Both the position numbers and the translations under genes were made by a program. The notes under the pieces were generated by a model that was not told the DNA's origin, made no database searches, and was given only the letters and a program-made list of their open reading frames with translations. From Bacteriovoracaceae bacterium UBA6144 (GTDB lineage: Bacteria; Bdellovibrionota; Bacteriovoracia; Bacteriovoracales; Bacteriovoracaceae), in contig DIVA01000059.1 of assembly GCA_002435705.1 (NCBI GenBank), positions 1 through 64,000 of the forward strand: a stretch of DNA of 64,000 bases, written 5' to 3'. Positions 43,387 to 51,622 of the stretch are shown piece by piece; the stretch's first letter is position 1, and each line of letters opens with the position of its first letter.

Positions 43387-44117
43387 TTCTTTTCCAATTT
43401 GAAATCAGATGGAACAAGCCTTCTGATTAATTCGTATCTTTTTGGGAATTTTTTAAGTAAACCACTTTCGTCGTATAGAAAATCTTCTAAATGGTTTGCA
43501 ATATCTTCAGTCATACTTTGATCAGAGTCTTGTTTTAATTTCGGTGCGTCTTTCAATCGAATAGCATACCTGCTTACCTTACCATATCGCCACCCAAGCT
43601 CTTCAACTAAATCAGCAAGCTTTGTCTGGTCTAGTCCGTGAATGTATAGGTGCGCTAGCTCATGAGCTAAGATACGGTCCTGGTCGCTGGATTTGAAAAA
43701 CTCATCATAGAGTGCAATTGTATCTAGGCTCTTAACTGTTGCGCCTGGATTTTTTGGAGAATTTGAAATAACTCCTCTCGCCATTTTAGCAAATAGCTCT
43801 CTCAACACGCGTGGTTGAATACTCAGCGCTCTCAACACAGCTTCTTTCTCTTCCTGACTCCAAGCTTTGAATTTTTCTACAGACTCGGGCCATCCAACTG
43901 GAGCGTTTTCCAGAAATCGATCCTGCCAATGTGTTACTGTTGGAAACTTATCTCTACAATGCTCTTGCCTCGACGTTTTTGAATACTCCGTGCCATCCTG
44001 ACGTTTATATTTCTTAACTGCGTGTGTACGGACTTTGATCTGCCATTTATTGCAAGGTGGAGGGGAAGCCAGAACCGAAAAAGATGAGAGCAGAATCAAA
44101 AGAAAGCTAATCCTCAT
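43383..44117 (-). CDS. Secreted HELAH-type zinc metallopeptidase-like protein
   Basis: 244 residues from MRISFLLILLSSFSVLAS, a signal peptide. ILAHELAHLYIHG contains HExxH, so zinc-dependent proteolysis is plausible. Cysteines near the N-terminus (PPPCNKW and EHCRDKF) suggest a disulfide. The ATG at 44117 is chosen for the signal peptide; a longer version would start inside the toxin gene. The metalloprotease family is unassigned. Confidence 0.68.
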   Translation of the reverse strand: MRISFLLILLSSFSVLASPPPCNKWQIKVRTHAVKKYKRQDGTEYSKTSRQEHCRDKFPTVTHWQDRFLENAPVGWPESVEKFKAWSQEEKEAVLRALSIQPRVLRELFAKMARGVISNSPKNPGATVKSLDTIALYDEFFKSSDQDRILAHELAHLYIHGLDQTKLADLVEELGWRYGKVSRYAIRLKDAPKLKQDSDQSMTEDIANHLEDFLYDESGLLKKFPKRYELIRRLVPSDFKLEKK

Positions 44118-44388
44118 AAACCTCTCTTCGATGCCCAATCTTAACGATAACAACGATTACTTCATTTTCTTTTACTTGATAGATGATGCGATAATTCCCC
44201 ACTCGTAATTTAAAAAGCCCAGATAAGCTTCTTCTGAGTGGCTTCCCAAACTTCAGAGGATCAACCATCAATTTTTCTTCGATGGCTTTCTTTATCAATC
44301 TTTTTGCTGAGCCATCAAGGTCTGCGATCTCGTCTACGGCAGACTTAACATATGTCACTGACCAGGCGTTGGGAGTATGCGAGGACAT
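44107..44388 (-). CDS. RelE/ParE-family toxin
   Basis: 93 residues; FGKPLRRSLSGLFKLRVGNYRIIYQVKENEV and the end VKIGHRREVYED are the RelE superfamily core. It is expected to cleave ribosome-bound mRNA (RelE-like) rather than inhibit gyrase. It overlaps the antitoxin gene by 1 nt. Confidence 0.9.
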   Translation of the reverse strand: MSSHTPNAWSVTYVKSAVDEIADLDGSAKRLIKKAIEEKLMVDPLKFGKPLRRSLSGLFKLRVGNYRIIYQVKENEVIVVIVKIGHRREVYED

Positions 44389-44618
44389 TACTTTTTCTTC
44401 TTAGACCACACGTAATCGTGAGAAAATTTCTTTTCACTTAAGCGGGCTTTTGCAATTTTTGCATAATACAAATCTTCATTAATTTCTAAAGCTTCTTTCG
44501 CAAGATCAATAATCACACTAGAGATAGAGGCACTTTTTCTCATGTCTTTTAATGCATCGAACTCATTATAAAGGTCATCTTCAATCGTTAAATTAACCCT
44601 CTTTTTTGCAGTAGGCAT
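44388..44618 (-). CDS. Ribbon-helix-helix antitoxin
   Basis: 76 residues. RVNLTIEDDLYNEFDALKD matches the RHH (CopG/MetJ-type) DNA-binding start; the C-terminal half is charged and should wrap the toxin. It is upstream of the toxin gene, the standard antitoxin-first order. Confidence 0.82.
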   Translation of the reverse strand: MPTAKKRVNLTIEDDLYNEFDALKDMRKSASISSVIIDLAKEALEINEDLYYAKIAKARLSEKKFSHDYVWSKKKK

Positions 44619-44714
44619 AAATCCTCCAGTAACACTAAAGTAACACCTCTTCTCTTGCGGGTCAAGAATCCTCGTTATTTCAAAGCCTTATATTATCCTC
44701 TTTCGTCTTAGTTT

Positions 44715-45446
44715 TCACTCAACAAGTTCTTTAAAATACTCAGGCCCTAAAAGCTGAATATTTCTGCGTGCGAAACTACGTCGTCTTAGAACGAAAGATG
44801 TGGGGCGCGTGGGATTCCAGCGCCTTGGGTTGGGAAGAATCGCCGCAAGAAGTTGCGCTTCACTGGGAGTGAGATTGATAGCTTTTTTCTTCCAGAATTT
44901 TTGAGCAGCGGCTTCAGCCCCGTAGAGCCCAGGCCCTAGTTCAATCACATTTAAGTAAACCTCTAGGATGCGCTCCTTGCCCCAAAGGAGTTCAATCAAC
45001 ACAGTGAAATAAGCCTCCAGGCCTTTGCGAAAATAGGTACGAGCAGGATAGAGAAAAACATTTTTTGCCGTCTGCTGTGAGATGGTAGAGGCTCCGAGTT
45101 TACGTTTATTCGTTTTGTTGCGCTTGATGGCCTTCTCGATCGCCTCAAAATCAAATCCGTAGTGATTAAGAAATTTTGGATCCTCAGACGCAATCACTGC
45201 TTTTTGAAGATGGATTGATATTTCCGAAAGTTGGACCCAGTCTTTTTTAACTGGGTACCTCTCTCCTTTCCATATGTATTCAGCTGAACGCAAAAGCATC
45301 AGGGGGGTGGCCAGCACCGGGACCCAACGGTAGACCAGAACAGTTGCGATCGAAAGACTAAAAAATAAAATGGCTACCCCAAGAATCAGGTTCCTGAAAG
45401 TACGGAGCAGTGAACGCTTTGGACGGGGAAGAACAATCTGATTCAT
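44715..45446 (-). CDS. mtgA: Monofunctional peptidoglycan glycosyltransferase
   Basis: Polymerises lipid II into glycan strands. 243 residues: one transmembrane helix (about 19-42), then the GT51 domain with the catalytic ASEDPKFLNHYGFD (E88), KRKLGASTISQQTAKNVFL and GKERILEVYLNVIELG. The length and lack of a transpeptidase domain match MtgA. Confidence 0.95.
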   Translation of the reverse strand: MNQIVLPRPKRSLLRTFRNLILGVAILFFSLSIATVLVYRWVPVLATPLMLLRSAEYIWKGERYPVKKDWVQLSEISIHLQKAVIASEDPKFLNHYGFDFEAIEKAIKRNKTNKRKLGASTISQQTAKNVFLYPARTYFRKGLEAYFTVLIELLWGKERILEVYLNVIELGPGLYGAEAAAQKFWKKKAINLTPSEAQLLAAILPNPRRWNPTRPTSFVLRRRSFARRNIQLLGPEYFKELVE

Positions 45447-45482
45447 GAGCGCATACTACTTTAAGTTTTTTATTTGTGCAGC

Positions 45483-45854
45483 CTACAAAATGGCACGAGC
45501 AGAAAAGTATCCCACGCTAAGGGCAACCAGTCCGCCAATCAAGGTCAGAGCGACGTAACTTAAAGCTGAGAGATAAAACTCCTCTCGCAAAAGATGAAAT
45601 GTTTCAGCCGAGAAAGCGGAGTAGGTGGTGAAGCCCCCGAGAATTCCAGTCATGAGAAAGAGTGAGACATGTTGACCTAAGCGGACCTGCCCCACTGCTA
45701 TGAGTATTCCCATCAAGAGGGAGCCGACCAAATTAATCAAGGCCGTCGGATAAGTGACTAAATGAGAGAGTGACTGGGCCAAGTAAAGACTGCACGAGTA
45801 GCGTAGAATTGATCCCATCATTCCACCCAATCCTACAAAAAGAAAATCTATCAT
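45483..45854 (-). CDS. crcB: Fluoride ion channel CrcB/FluC
   Basis: 123 residues with four transmembrane helices: GGMMGSILRYSCSLYL, YPTALINLVGSLLMGIL and GGFTTYSAFSAETFHL match FluC, including the phenylalanine-bearing third helix. It exports fluoride as a dual-topology dimer. The ATG at 45854 (AAGGCG upstream) replaces a longer frame. It follows slyX by 7 bp. No fluoride riboswitch is visible in the 30 bp upstream of slyX. Confidence 0.92.
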   Translation of the reverse strand: MIDFLFVGLGGMMGSILRYSCSLYLAQSLSHLVTYPTALINLVGSLLMGILIAVGQVRLGQHVSLFLMTGILGGFTTYSAFSAETFHLLREEFYLSALSYVALTLIGGLVALSVGYFSARAIL

Positions 45855-45861
45855 AGACGCC

Positions 45862-46056
45862 TTAATAATGAGGTGGCTTTGTATTTTCAAGCGTCGACCC
45901 ACTTCCCTGCAACTCCATACGGTCACGCTGATCTTTGAGTTCACGCTCCAGTCGTTCGATGCGGCTTTGCTGCTCGGCTACAACCTTATTCATCTGATAG
46001 ATGAATTCCTCGAGATGAGAGTATTTTATCTCTAAATCTGTTATTCTCTTTTCCAT
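45862..46056 (-). CDS. slyX: SlyX family protein
   Basis: A 64-residue coiled coil (EKRITDLEIKYSHLEEFIYQ and LERELKDQRDRM) with the SlyX-type C-terminal PPHY. Function unknown. First gene of a slyX-crcB pair. Confidence 0.85.
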   Translation of the reverse strand: MEKRITDLEIKYSHLEEFIYQMNKVVAEQQSRIERLERELKDQRDRMELQGSGSTLENTKPPHY

Positions 46057-46086
46057 TTAACCCTTCTTTGTGCTTAATTATTCCTC

Positions 46087-47184
46087 ATGCGCTGGTCTTT
46101 GTTAAGCCTTCTTCTCATGATTACCTCTTGCTCACTCTGGAAGAGCTCTTCTTCTCGCTCTCCGAGTGAAGAACTTACTCATCTGCGCCAAACCCATGAT
46201 CTCCCTGCACTGGCAGCGGCACTCTCTCTCGACAATCAGATGCTCTTTTTAGAGGCACAAGGCTTCAGAAAGATTGACTCTCCTGTTGAGGTCACCGTTC
46301 AGGATAAATTCCATCTCGGCTCTTGCACTAAAGCCATGACCGCCACCCTTGTCGCAAAATTCATTGAGCGTGGACATTTTGATTGGACAAGTAAAGTCTC
46401 AAGCCTTTTGCCTCACATTAAGTTTCATGACAGTTTTAAAGATCTCACCATTGAAGATCTGCTCTCACATTTTGGTGGACTGAGTACTAACCCCACTAAA
46501 GATAAGATCCCCTCACTCAAAAAACTCAAGGTCACCAGCGCACGCAGAGAGGTGGCGAGGATCTATCTCTCTGACAAGCCTGAGTTCATCCCCCAAGAGT
46601 TTCACTACAGCAATGTGGGCTACATCATCTTGGGTCATGTTTTAGAAAATCTATCTAAGAAAAGCTGGGAAGAGCTCATCTCTGCTGAACTGTTTAAGCC
46701 ACTAGGAATGAAGTCTTGTGGCTTTGGAGTCACCTCTAAGGGAAGCGAGAGCACACCCTCTCAGCCTTGGGGCCACTCGAGAGTTGATCAAAAAATGAGT
46801 CCACTGCAAAACGATAATTACCCTTTCTATGGTCCCTCTGGAACGGTTCATTGTAATCTTCTAGACTGGCAAAAATTTCTGAGTCTCCATGTGCAAGGCT
46901 TCAACGGCGACTCAACATTTTTAAAACCAGACACTTTCAAAAAACTTCACTCCACTCCCGCGCCCTCTGAGACCTACACCTTTGGTGGCTGGCTGCGATT
47001 AGAGCGCCGCTGGGCCCAGGGTCCTGCCTTCACTCATAGTGGAACCAATACGCTGAACTACGCACGGACCTGGATCGCTCCTAAACGCAAAGCGATTCTT
47101 ATGGTTGTGACAAATGCCCACGACGAATCAATTCACACAACCATCGATGAGATGTTCAGCGCTCTTATTCATCACTTTTTTTGA
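46087..47184 (+). CDS. Serine hydrolase/beta-lactamase-like lipoprotein
   Basis: 365 residues with lipobox ITSC (Cys15). The class C/esterase-type catalytic motifs are SCTK (S79, K82), YSN (Y174-N176), and HSGT near residue 320. It may be a D,D-peptidase, esterase or beta-lactamase-like enzyme at the outer face. The class of substrate cannot be decided from sequence. It is divergent from slyX, 30 bp apart. Confidence 0.88.
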   Translation: MRWSLLSLLLMITSCSLWKSSSSRSPSEELTHLRQTHDLPALAAALSLDNQMLFLEAQGFRKIDSPVEVTVQDKFHLGSCTKAMTATLVAKFIERGHFDWTSKVSSLLPHIKFHDSFKDLTIEDLLSHFGGLSTNPTKDKIPSLKKLKVTSARREVARIYLSDKPEFIPQEFHYSNVGYIILGHVLENLSKKSWEELISAELFKPLGMKSCGFGVTSKGSESTPSQPWGHSRVDQKMSPLQNDNYPFYGPSGTVHCNLLDWQKFLSLHVQGFNGDSTFLKPDTFKKLHSTPAPSETYTFGGWLRLERRWAQGPAFTHSGTNTLNYARTWIAPKRKAILMVVTNAHDESIHTTIDEMFSALIHHFF

Positions 47185-47322
47185 AGCCTGATTGCGCCGC
47201 TCAACATTTTCACCCCTTCAGATGAATCATTCAAAAAAGATGAGAGAATGGCATAACTATTTATCCACGCTTTTTTTATTGTGATTAAATTGTCTGAACT
47301 ATTTCTAACTTTGGAGAAATGA

Positions 47323-47955
47323 ATGAAACGGATTCTGTATGCAAGCGGAGTAGCTCTATTGAGTTTGCTTATCGCTAATCCTATCTTTGCCCAAGAAGGC
47401 GGAGGCGATGGTGGCCCCTCGATTGGTGGGTGGTATTTTTCAGTCGCAGGTAAAGGCGGCTTAGGTGACGCTGGATCGGCTGATGGAACAACCATCAAGA
47501 CACGTGACATGTATGTCTTTGGCGGTGAAGCCATCTTTGGCAAAACATTCGGGCGTTTTTTACTCGGCTTATCAGCGGAGTACAACCTCTTCAAACAAAA
47601 AACCAAGGCCAGTGAAGTCGGCAACACCAACATGGCCGGCAGTCAGCTCAACGTATCGCCAGTGCTCGGAATGGGGGCGGGAAAATTTCTCTTCGTCTTA
47701 AAGCCGATCTTGTACTCAAACCTGACAGCAGAAAAGAAGACAAGTGGTGGAGATGAGAGTTCAGTAAACTCACCAAAAATGGGCTCTTTTGCTTTTCAAA
47801 TTAACTATAAATGGGGAGCCAAAACTTTTATTGGTTTTGAGTACGCCAGTGTGGATTACACAAAGTCTGATGTTGGTGGAAAGGAAAGCACACTCAAAGG
47901 CGACAACATCGTGAACTACAGCTCAATGGGAGTCATTTATGGTTACAAATTCTAA
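47323..47955 (+). CDS. Outer-membrane beta-barrel-like protein
   Basis: 210 residues with a signal peptide (cleavage near IFAQ). The mature region alternates hydrophobic and polar residues in strands of about 10 and ends in an aromatic (VIYGYKF), the usual pattern of outer-membrane barrels. Glycine-rich start (GGGDGGPSIGG). Function unknown. Overlaps the next gene by 17 bp. Confidence 0.7.
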   Translation: MKRILYASGVALLSLLIANPIFAQEGGGDGGPSIGGWYFSVAGKGGLGDAGSADGTTIKTRDMYVFGGEAIFGKTFGRFLLGLSAEYNLFKQKTKASEVGNTNMAGSQLNVSPVLGMGAGKFLFVLKPILYSNLTAEKKTSGGDESSVNSPKMGSFAFQINYKWGAKTFIGFEYASVDYTKSDVGGKESTLKGDNIVNYSSMGVIYGYKF

Positions 47956-48517
47956 GTCTTTTATTCTCGCAGCTTCGCTGCTTTTTTTATCCTCCTGTGA
48001 AGATGGTGGATTCTCAGGAATAGGTGGGGGCGGATGCGACCAGTGCGTGATTTTCGTTTCGGCTACGGGATCTAATGGTAATTTGGGTGGGGTTTCTGGA
48101 GCCGACGGGATCTGCGCCGCTGATGCCAATAAACCTGCAAGTGGAACTTTTAAAGCGCTAGTAGGTGCTCCTGGAGTTAGACAAGGCACTATTGGCTCAC
48201 AGATTGACTGGGTCCTCAAACCCAGCACACAGTACGTTAGAAAAGATGGAACACTTATCGCGACGACTGATACAGATGGCTTAATTCAAGGGGCTTTGAC
48301 TAATAGTATCTCCGCAATTGCTGTTGCGGGAGGGATCATGACAGGTTTGAGCGATAACGGTACACCTCAACAGCACTGCCAATCATGGACTTCTGGTCTT
48401 GTGGGTGATGGTGTTTCTTTGGGTGTGGCGATCTCTCCAGATCAAACGGCATGGGTCAATAATAGTGCGAGTACATGCAACACCACCACTCGCAAAATCT
48501 ACTGCGTCCAACAATAA
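47939..48517 (+). CDS. DUF1554-like lipoprotein
   Basis: 192 residues with lipobox LSSC. CVIFVSATGSNGNLGG and GADGICAADANKP, together with WTSGLVGDG and the final KIYCVQQ, match DUF1554, a family frequent in Leptospira surface proteins. GGGAG is 6 nt before the ATG, inside the preceding gene. It is likely exposed at the outer membrane. Confidence 0.78.
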   Translation: MVTNSKSFILAASLLFLSSCEDGGFSGIGGGGCDQCVIFVSATGSNGNLGGVSGADGICAADANKPASGTFKALVGAPGVRQGTIGSQIDWVLKPSTQYVRKDGTLIATTDTDGLIQGALTNSISAIAVAGGIMTGLSDNGTPQQHCQSWTSGLVGDGVSLGVAISPDQTAWVNNSASTCNTTTRKIYCVQQ

Positions 48518-48647
48518 GATTTCAGCTGCCTAGTTATTCCTGAGCGAATGACTAGGCAACTTTCGCCCCTCTTCTGTCCCGTGTGCACAGAAATTCACTC
48601 AATGTTATGATGAAGTAGGTCGATAAACCATGTTACCAGGAGGTTTT

Positions 48648-48794
48648 ATGGTCACTCGTTTTTTACTGCTTGCTGCTCTTTTGACTTTAGGTGCTTGCGC
48701 GTCTGTTCAGGGAGACCGTGATCCGGCTTCTGCTGGCAAGGATGAACAGGCCCATGAAAGACACGGTCAATTCTACCGTGATGCTGCGTTTTAA
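48648..48794 (+). CDS. 48-residue lipoprotein
   Basis: Too short for most gene callers. CAGGAGG is 5 nt upstream of ATG. Sequence begins MVTRFLLLAALLTLGAC, lipobox LGAC, then a charged 31-residue tail (RDPASAGKDEQAHERHGQFY). It overlaps the convergent protease gene by 4 bp. Probable surface or periplasmic lipopeptide. Confidence 0.75.
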   Translation: MVTRFLLLAALLTLGACASVQGDRDPASAGKDEQAHERHGQFYRDAAF

Positions 48795-49453
48795 TAACCT
48801 TCAGTTTTGATGGTTGTGAGGACCCAGTGCCAGATGTCGTCAGTTAAAAGCTGCACATAAGAAATGTCCAACATTGCGCCGCCGACTCCTAGTTGGCGGC
48901 CTGTGTGGACTCCAATCAAACGCAGCACCCCTTCCTCTCTCTGATAGACTGGCCCCCCCGAATCCCCCACCACACCATACTCATCTTTCACTCTCAAAGA
49001 TGTGCCGAGCAGATTTTCAGGAAAACTCGTCTGCCAAGTGCGAAGATTTTTTCCGGCCCGCTGACCAAAGCCGATGCGTTCACACATTTGATTCAACTGA
49101 AAATTGGTGCGCTTGGGATAAGTTACATCGATAGGAGTCTCGAGAAACATCAATCCCACATCCACACTCTCTCCTGGAATGTTTCCACGATACTTCGGGT
49201 GGGACATAAATGACTGCACCTTGATCCAATGGGTATACTGCCCTATCTCTGCTTCAATTGTGACTTGCGCGCCTACAAGACCCTCCGTACAGTGAGCAGC
49301 GGTGAGGATGACTTGAGGCCTGATCAGCACACCCGAGCAAATGGACTGAGATCCTGATCGATAAAGTTGAATACCTACACTGCCCTGAAAATCAGTCCAA
49401 TCCAACTCAACTCCTCTGGCTAAACCGAAACTCAAAAGTATGAAAATCCACAT
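48791..49453 (-). CDS. Trypsin-like serine protease (S1)
   Basis: 220 residues with a short signal peptide. The catalytic triad is H54 (LTAAHC), D96 (DVGLMF) and S163 (GDSGGP). The 7-residue gap to mature start VELDW and the cysteine pair near the histidine match chymotrypsin-fold proteases. It is predicted to be secreted or periplasmic. Confidence 0.93.
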   Translation of the reverse strand: MWIFILLSFGLARGVELDWTDFQGSVGIQLYRSGSQSICSGVLIRPQVILTAAHCTEGLVGAQVTIEAEIGQYTHWIKVQSFMSHPKYRGNIPGESVDVGLMFLETPIDVTYPKRTNFQLNQMCERIGFGQRAGKNLRTWQTSFPENLLGTSLRVKDEYGVVGDSGGPVYQREEGVLRLIGVHTGRQLGVGGAMLDISYVQLLTDDIWHWVLTTIKTEGY

Positions 49454-49537
49454 GGCTTTAATCTCTTCTCAAATTTTTTTCTGGAAACCATCTAAGCCCA
49501 AGCGTAAACTAAAGTTACATCACTCAAAGGAACATTT

Positions 49538-49948
49538 ATGGTTTCTGTCCTTCTAAGTCTTCTCCTATCATCTGCATTTGCTTCTCCCTTAGTCAAAGAG
49601 TTAGTGCCTCAAGGTAAGATAGTATCTGAATCGCCGGAGAGCATTAAAGTGGAAACAGTTGGAAAGACACACATTGAGTTAGTATTTGACGATAAAGGTG
49701 TGCTGGAAGAGGCATTTGGTAAAGCAGCTGGAAAAGGAGACAACTTTGTCCCTGGTCAAAAGATGTTGCCCTTAGATGAAATCGTTAAAAAGCTTTCTGG
49801 AAAAACCCTTCAGGGTGAATGGATCTTTGAACAAAATCCCAATGGTGATTGGGTTTATGATATTGAGGGCCGCGAAAATAACAAAGACGTGGACTACATC
49901 ATCAATGCTGAAACCGGAGTGGTAAAAGAAGTCATACTGGATGAGTGA
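49538..49948 (+). CDS. Hypothetical secreted protein, PepSY-like
   Basis: 136 residues with a signal peptide (cleavage after AFA). Residues 60-130 resemble PepSY domains (WIFEQNPNGDWVYDIEGRENNKDVDYIINAETGVV). Such domains often inhibit proteases; the neighbouring gene is a trypsin-like protease on the other strand. That link is inference. Confidence 0.65.
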   Translation: MVSVLLSLLLSSAFASPLVKELVPQGKIVSESPESIKVETVGKTHIELVFDDKGVLEEAFGKAAGKGDNFVPGQKMLPLDEIVKKLSGKTLQGEWIFEQNPNGDWVYDIEGRENNKDVDYIINAETGVVKEVILDE

Positions 49949-50827
49949 TCAGAATCCGACGAAAAACCCGCCATGCTGTTCTGATAATAGTTTGAGAAAC
50001 TGATACGCATTTCCTGTCTTATCTTTTAACACTTCTTGTCCCACCCCAATCGCATTGATCTGTACTTTCCTCACGCCATTAAGCTTTGAGAGGTGACTCA
50101 GCAAATCGTAAATATCATCTTTGATGGGTGATTCATGAATACTAGGCTCACCATCTGTGAGTAGAACGATATCAGTGATCTCTGTGTAATTTTGAAAAAT
50201 ATAATTAAGCGTATCTCTGATGGGAGTCGCACCCAATGGCTTCATGGCATAGATAAAATCCATGGCATCATACTTAGCCTCAATTCCCAAGGGTTTGAGC
50301 TGACCAAAAAGTGGACGATAGGCTGAGCGGCGACCATTGGGAAACTGTACCACCTCGATAGCGTAACCTTTTGGCATTGAAAGCAGGAGCATCTTAAGCC
50401 CGGCTTTCACTTGACTCATACGATCTTCATCCAACATTGAACGTGAAGTATCGATAGCAAAAACAATGGAGCGGCCTTTGAACTTGAATCCGATATCAAG
50501 CGTCTGTCCATCATTCTCTTTCTTTTTCTCTTCTTCTTTTTCTTTTTCTTCGATTTTCGTTTCCGTGATTTGATTTCTCAGATCTTCATTCTCTAAGATC
50601 GCTTTCTCAGCACTGGCACGCAGGACTTTCAACTGCTCAAGCTCAGCTTTTAGCTCTTTGATGTTCTCTTCTTTCTTTTCAACCATCTGTTTGATTTCAT
50701 CGATTTTATCTTCTAGAGGATTCGCCTTCGGGACTGCCACGTACAAAATAATAACAGCACCAAGGGCACCGGTGATGATGTCGAGTAAAGCCAGATTGAA
50801 TGGAGCGGAGTCTCTGCGTTTAGCCAT
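49949..50827 (-). CDS. Membrane-anchored VWA protein (MotB/ExbD-like position)
   Basis: 292 residues. One transmembrane helix (about 11-31) contains D16 in NLALLDIITGALG, as in MotB/ExbD proton-channel partners. A coiled coil (about 35-105) follows, then a VWA domain with the MIDAS motif DTSRS (FAIDTSRSMLDE), GATPIRDT and LTDGEPS. Its ATG overlaps the stop of the MotA/ExbB-like gene by 1 nt. It probably forms a stator-like complex in the inner membrane. Confidence 0.88.
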   Translation of the reverse strand: MAKRRDSAPFNLALLDIITGALGAVIILYVAVPKANPLEDKIDEIKQMVEKKEENIKELKAELEQLKVLRASAEKAILENEDLRNQITETKIEEKEKEEEKKKENDGQTLDIGFKFKGRSIVFAIDTSRSMLDEDRMSQVKAGLKMLLLSMPKGYAIEVVQFPNGRRSAYRPLFGQLKPLGIEAKYDAMDFIYAMKPLGATPIRDTLNYIFQNYTEITDIVLLTDGEPSIHESPIKDDIYDLLSHLSKLNGVRKVQINAIGVGQEVLKDKTGNAYQFLKLLSEQHGGFFVGF

Positions 50828-51567
50828 TAATGGATCTCGATTTTATTCACCAGATTTTCAATCACAAATTCTTTGAGATCAGAGTGCAATCGATCACTCT
50901 TCTCTTGAAGTTCATGCAGATAAAACATGATGATGGCTGAAAGCACGAGTGAAACTAAAGTCGTATCAAAGGCCACAGCAAGTGCCTGCGTGATGGCCTG
51001 CATATCACCCGAGTTGGCAATAGCAAGTGCCATGGAAATCCCGATCACCGTTCCAATGAAGCCCAAAGAAGGAATCACCCACACCAAATAGCGAATCATC
51101 GATTGATCAGATTCTGATTTATTTTCGTAGATATCAACTTGTATCGAAACAATGTCGATGAGCTCTCCCATCGAACTCGAACTTCTAAACTTGGTGCACG
51201 CTTTCTTTAAGAGATCGATGAGGATGAAGCGATCCTTACGTGCCATCTCAACCAGTTTGAATTTGAGATTATTGATGTCGTCTGGCAGAAAAACATTTTT
51301 TTCAGATGTCGGAATAATGTTCATCGTAAAAGCACGTCGCTCTCTGTGAACAGCATATATTTTGTCTCTGATTTCAAAGAAGGCGAGAAAGAAAGCCAGA
51401 TAAGTAAGCGCTTGAATATAGCCACCACCTAAGAGGTCACCACCTAGAAGAAGAGTTACGCGGTGTAACATCTTCCCTTCCACACTCGCTGCATAGCCCA
51501 TGACGGCCAGTCCCATTATGCTTAAAGTAATCAGGACGGCGACTGAGAAATTTTTAAGGTTTTTCAT
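50827..51567 (-). CDS. MotA/TolQ/ExbB-type proton channel protein
   Basis: 246 residues, at least three transmembrane helices. The channel-forming part is YLVWVIPSLGFIGTVIGISMALA and VAFDTTLVSLVLSAIIMFYLHEL, equal to the conserved MotA/TolQ/ExbB core. The ATG at 51567 is preferred to 51582 on spacing. It is paired with the downstream VWA gene and is likely to use proton flow to work on it. No motor or TonB gene is in the window. Confidence 0.88.
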   Translation of the reverse strand: MKNLKNFSVAVLITLSIMGLAVMGYAASVEGKMLHRVTLLLGGDLLGGGYIQALTYLAFFLAFFEIRDKIYAVHRERRAFTMNIIPTSEKNVFLPDDINNLKFKLVEMARKDRFILIDLLKKACTKFRSSSSMGELIDIVSIQVDIYENKSESDQSMIRYLVWVIPSLGFIGTVIGISMALAIANSGDMQAITQALAVAFDTTLVSLVLSAIIMFYLHELQEKSDRLHSDLKEFVIENLVNKIEIH

Positions 51568-51622
51568 ACCTAGACGCTCCATAGAGATGTAAGATCTCTC
51601 CCATTATAGAATGAGGTGAACC

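Noticed and set aside
45855..46086. Fluoride riboswitch before slyX-crcB
   Set aside because: Only 30 bp lie upstream of slyX before the divergent gene, too short, and no pseudoknot-like conserved segment is seen.
47172..47633. Minus-strand open frame over the outer-membrane protein gene
   Set aside because: The plus-strand gene has a signal peptide and barrel-like strands; the antisense is a proline-rich shadow.
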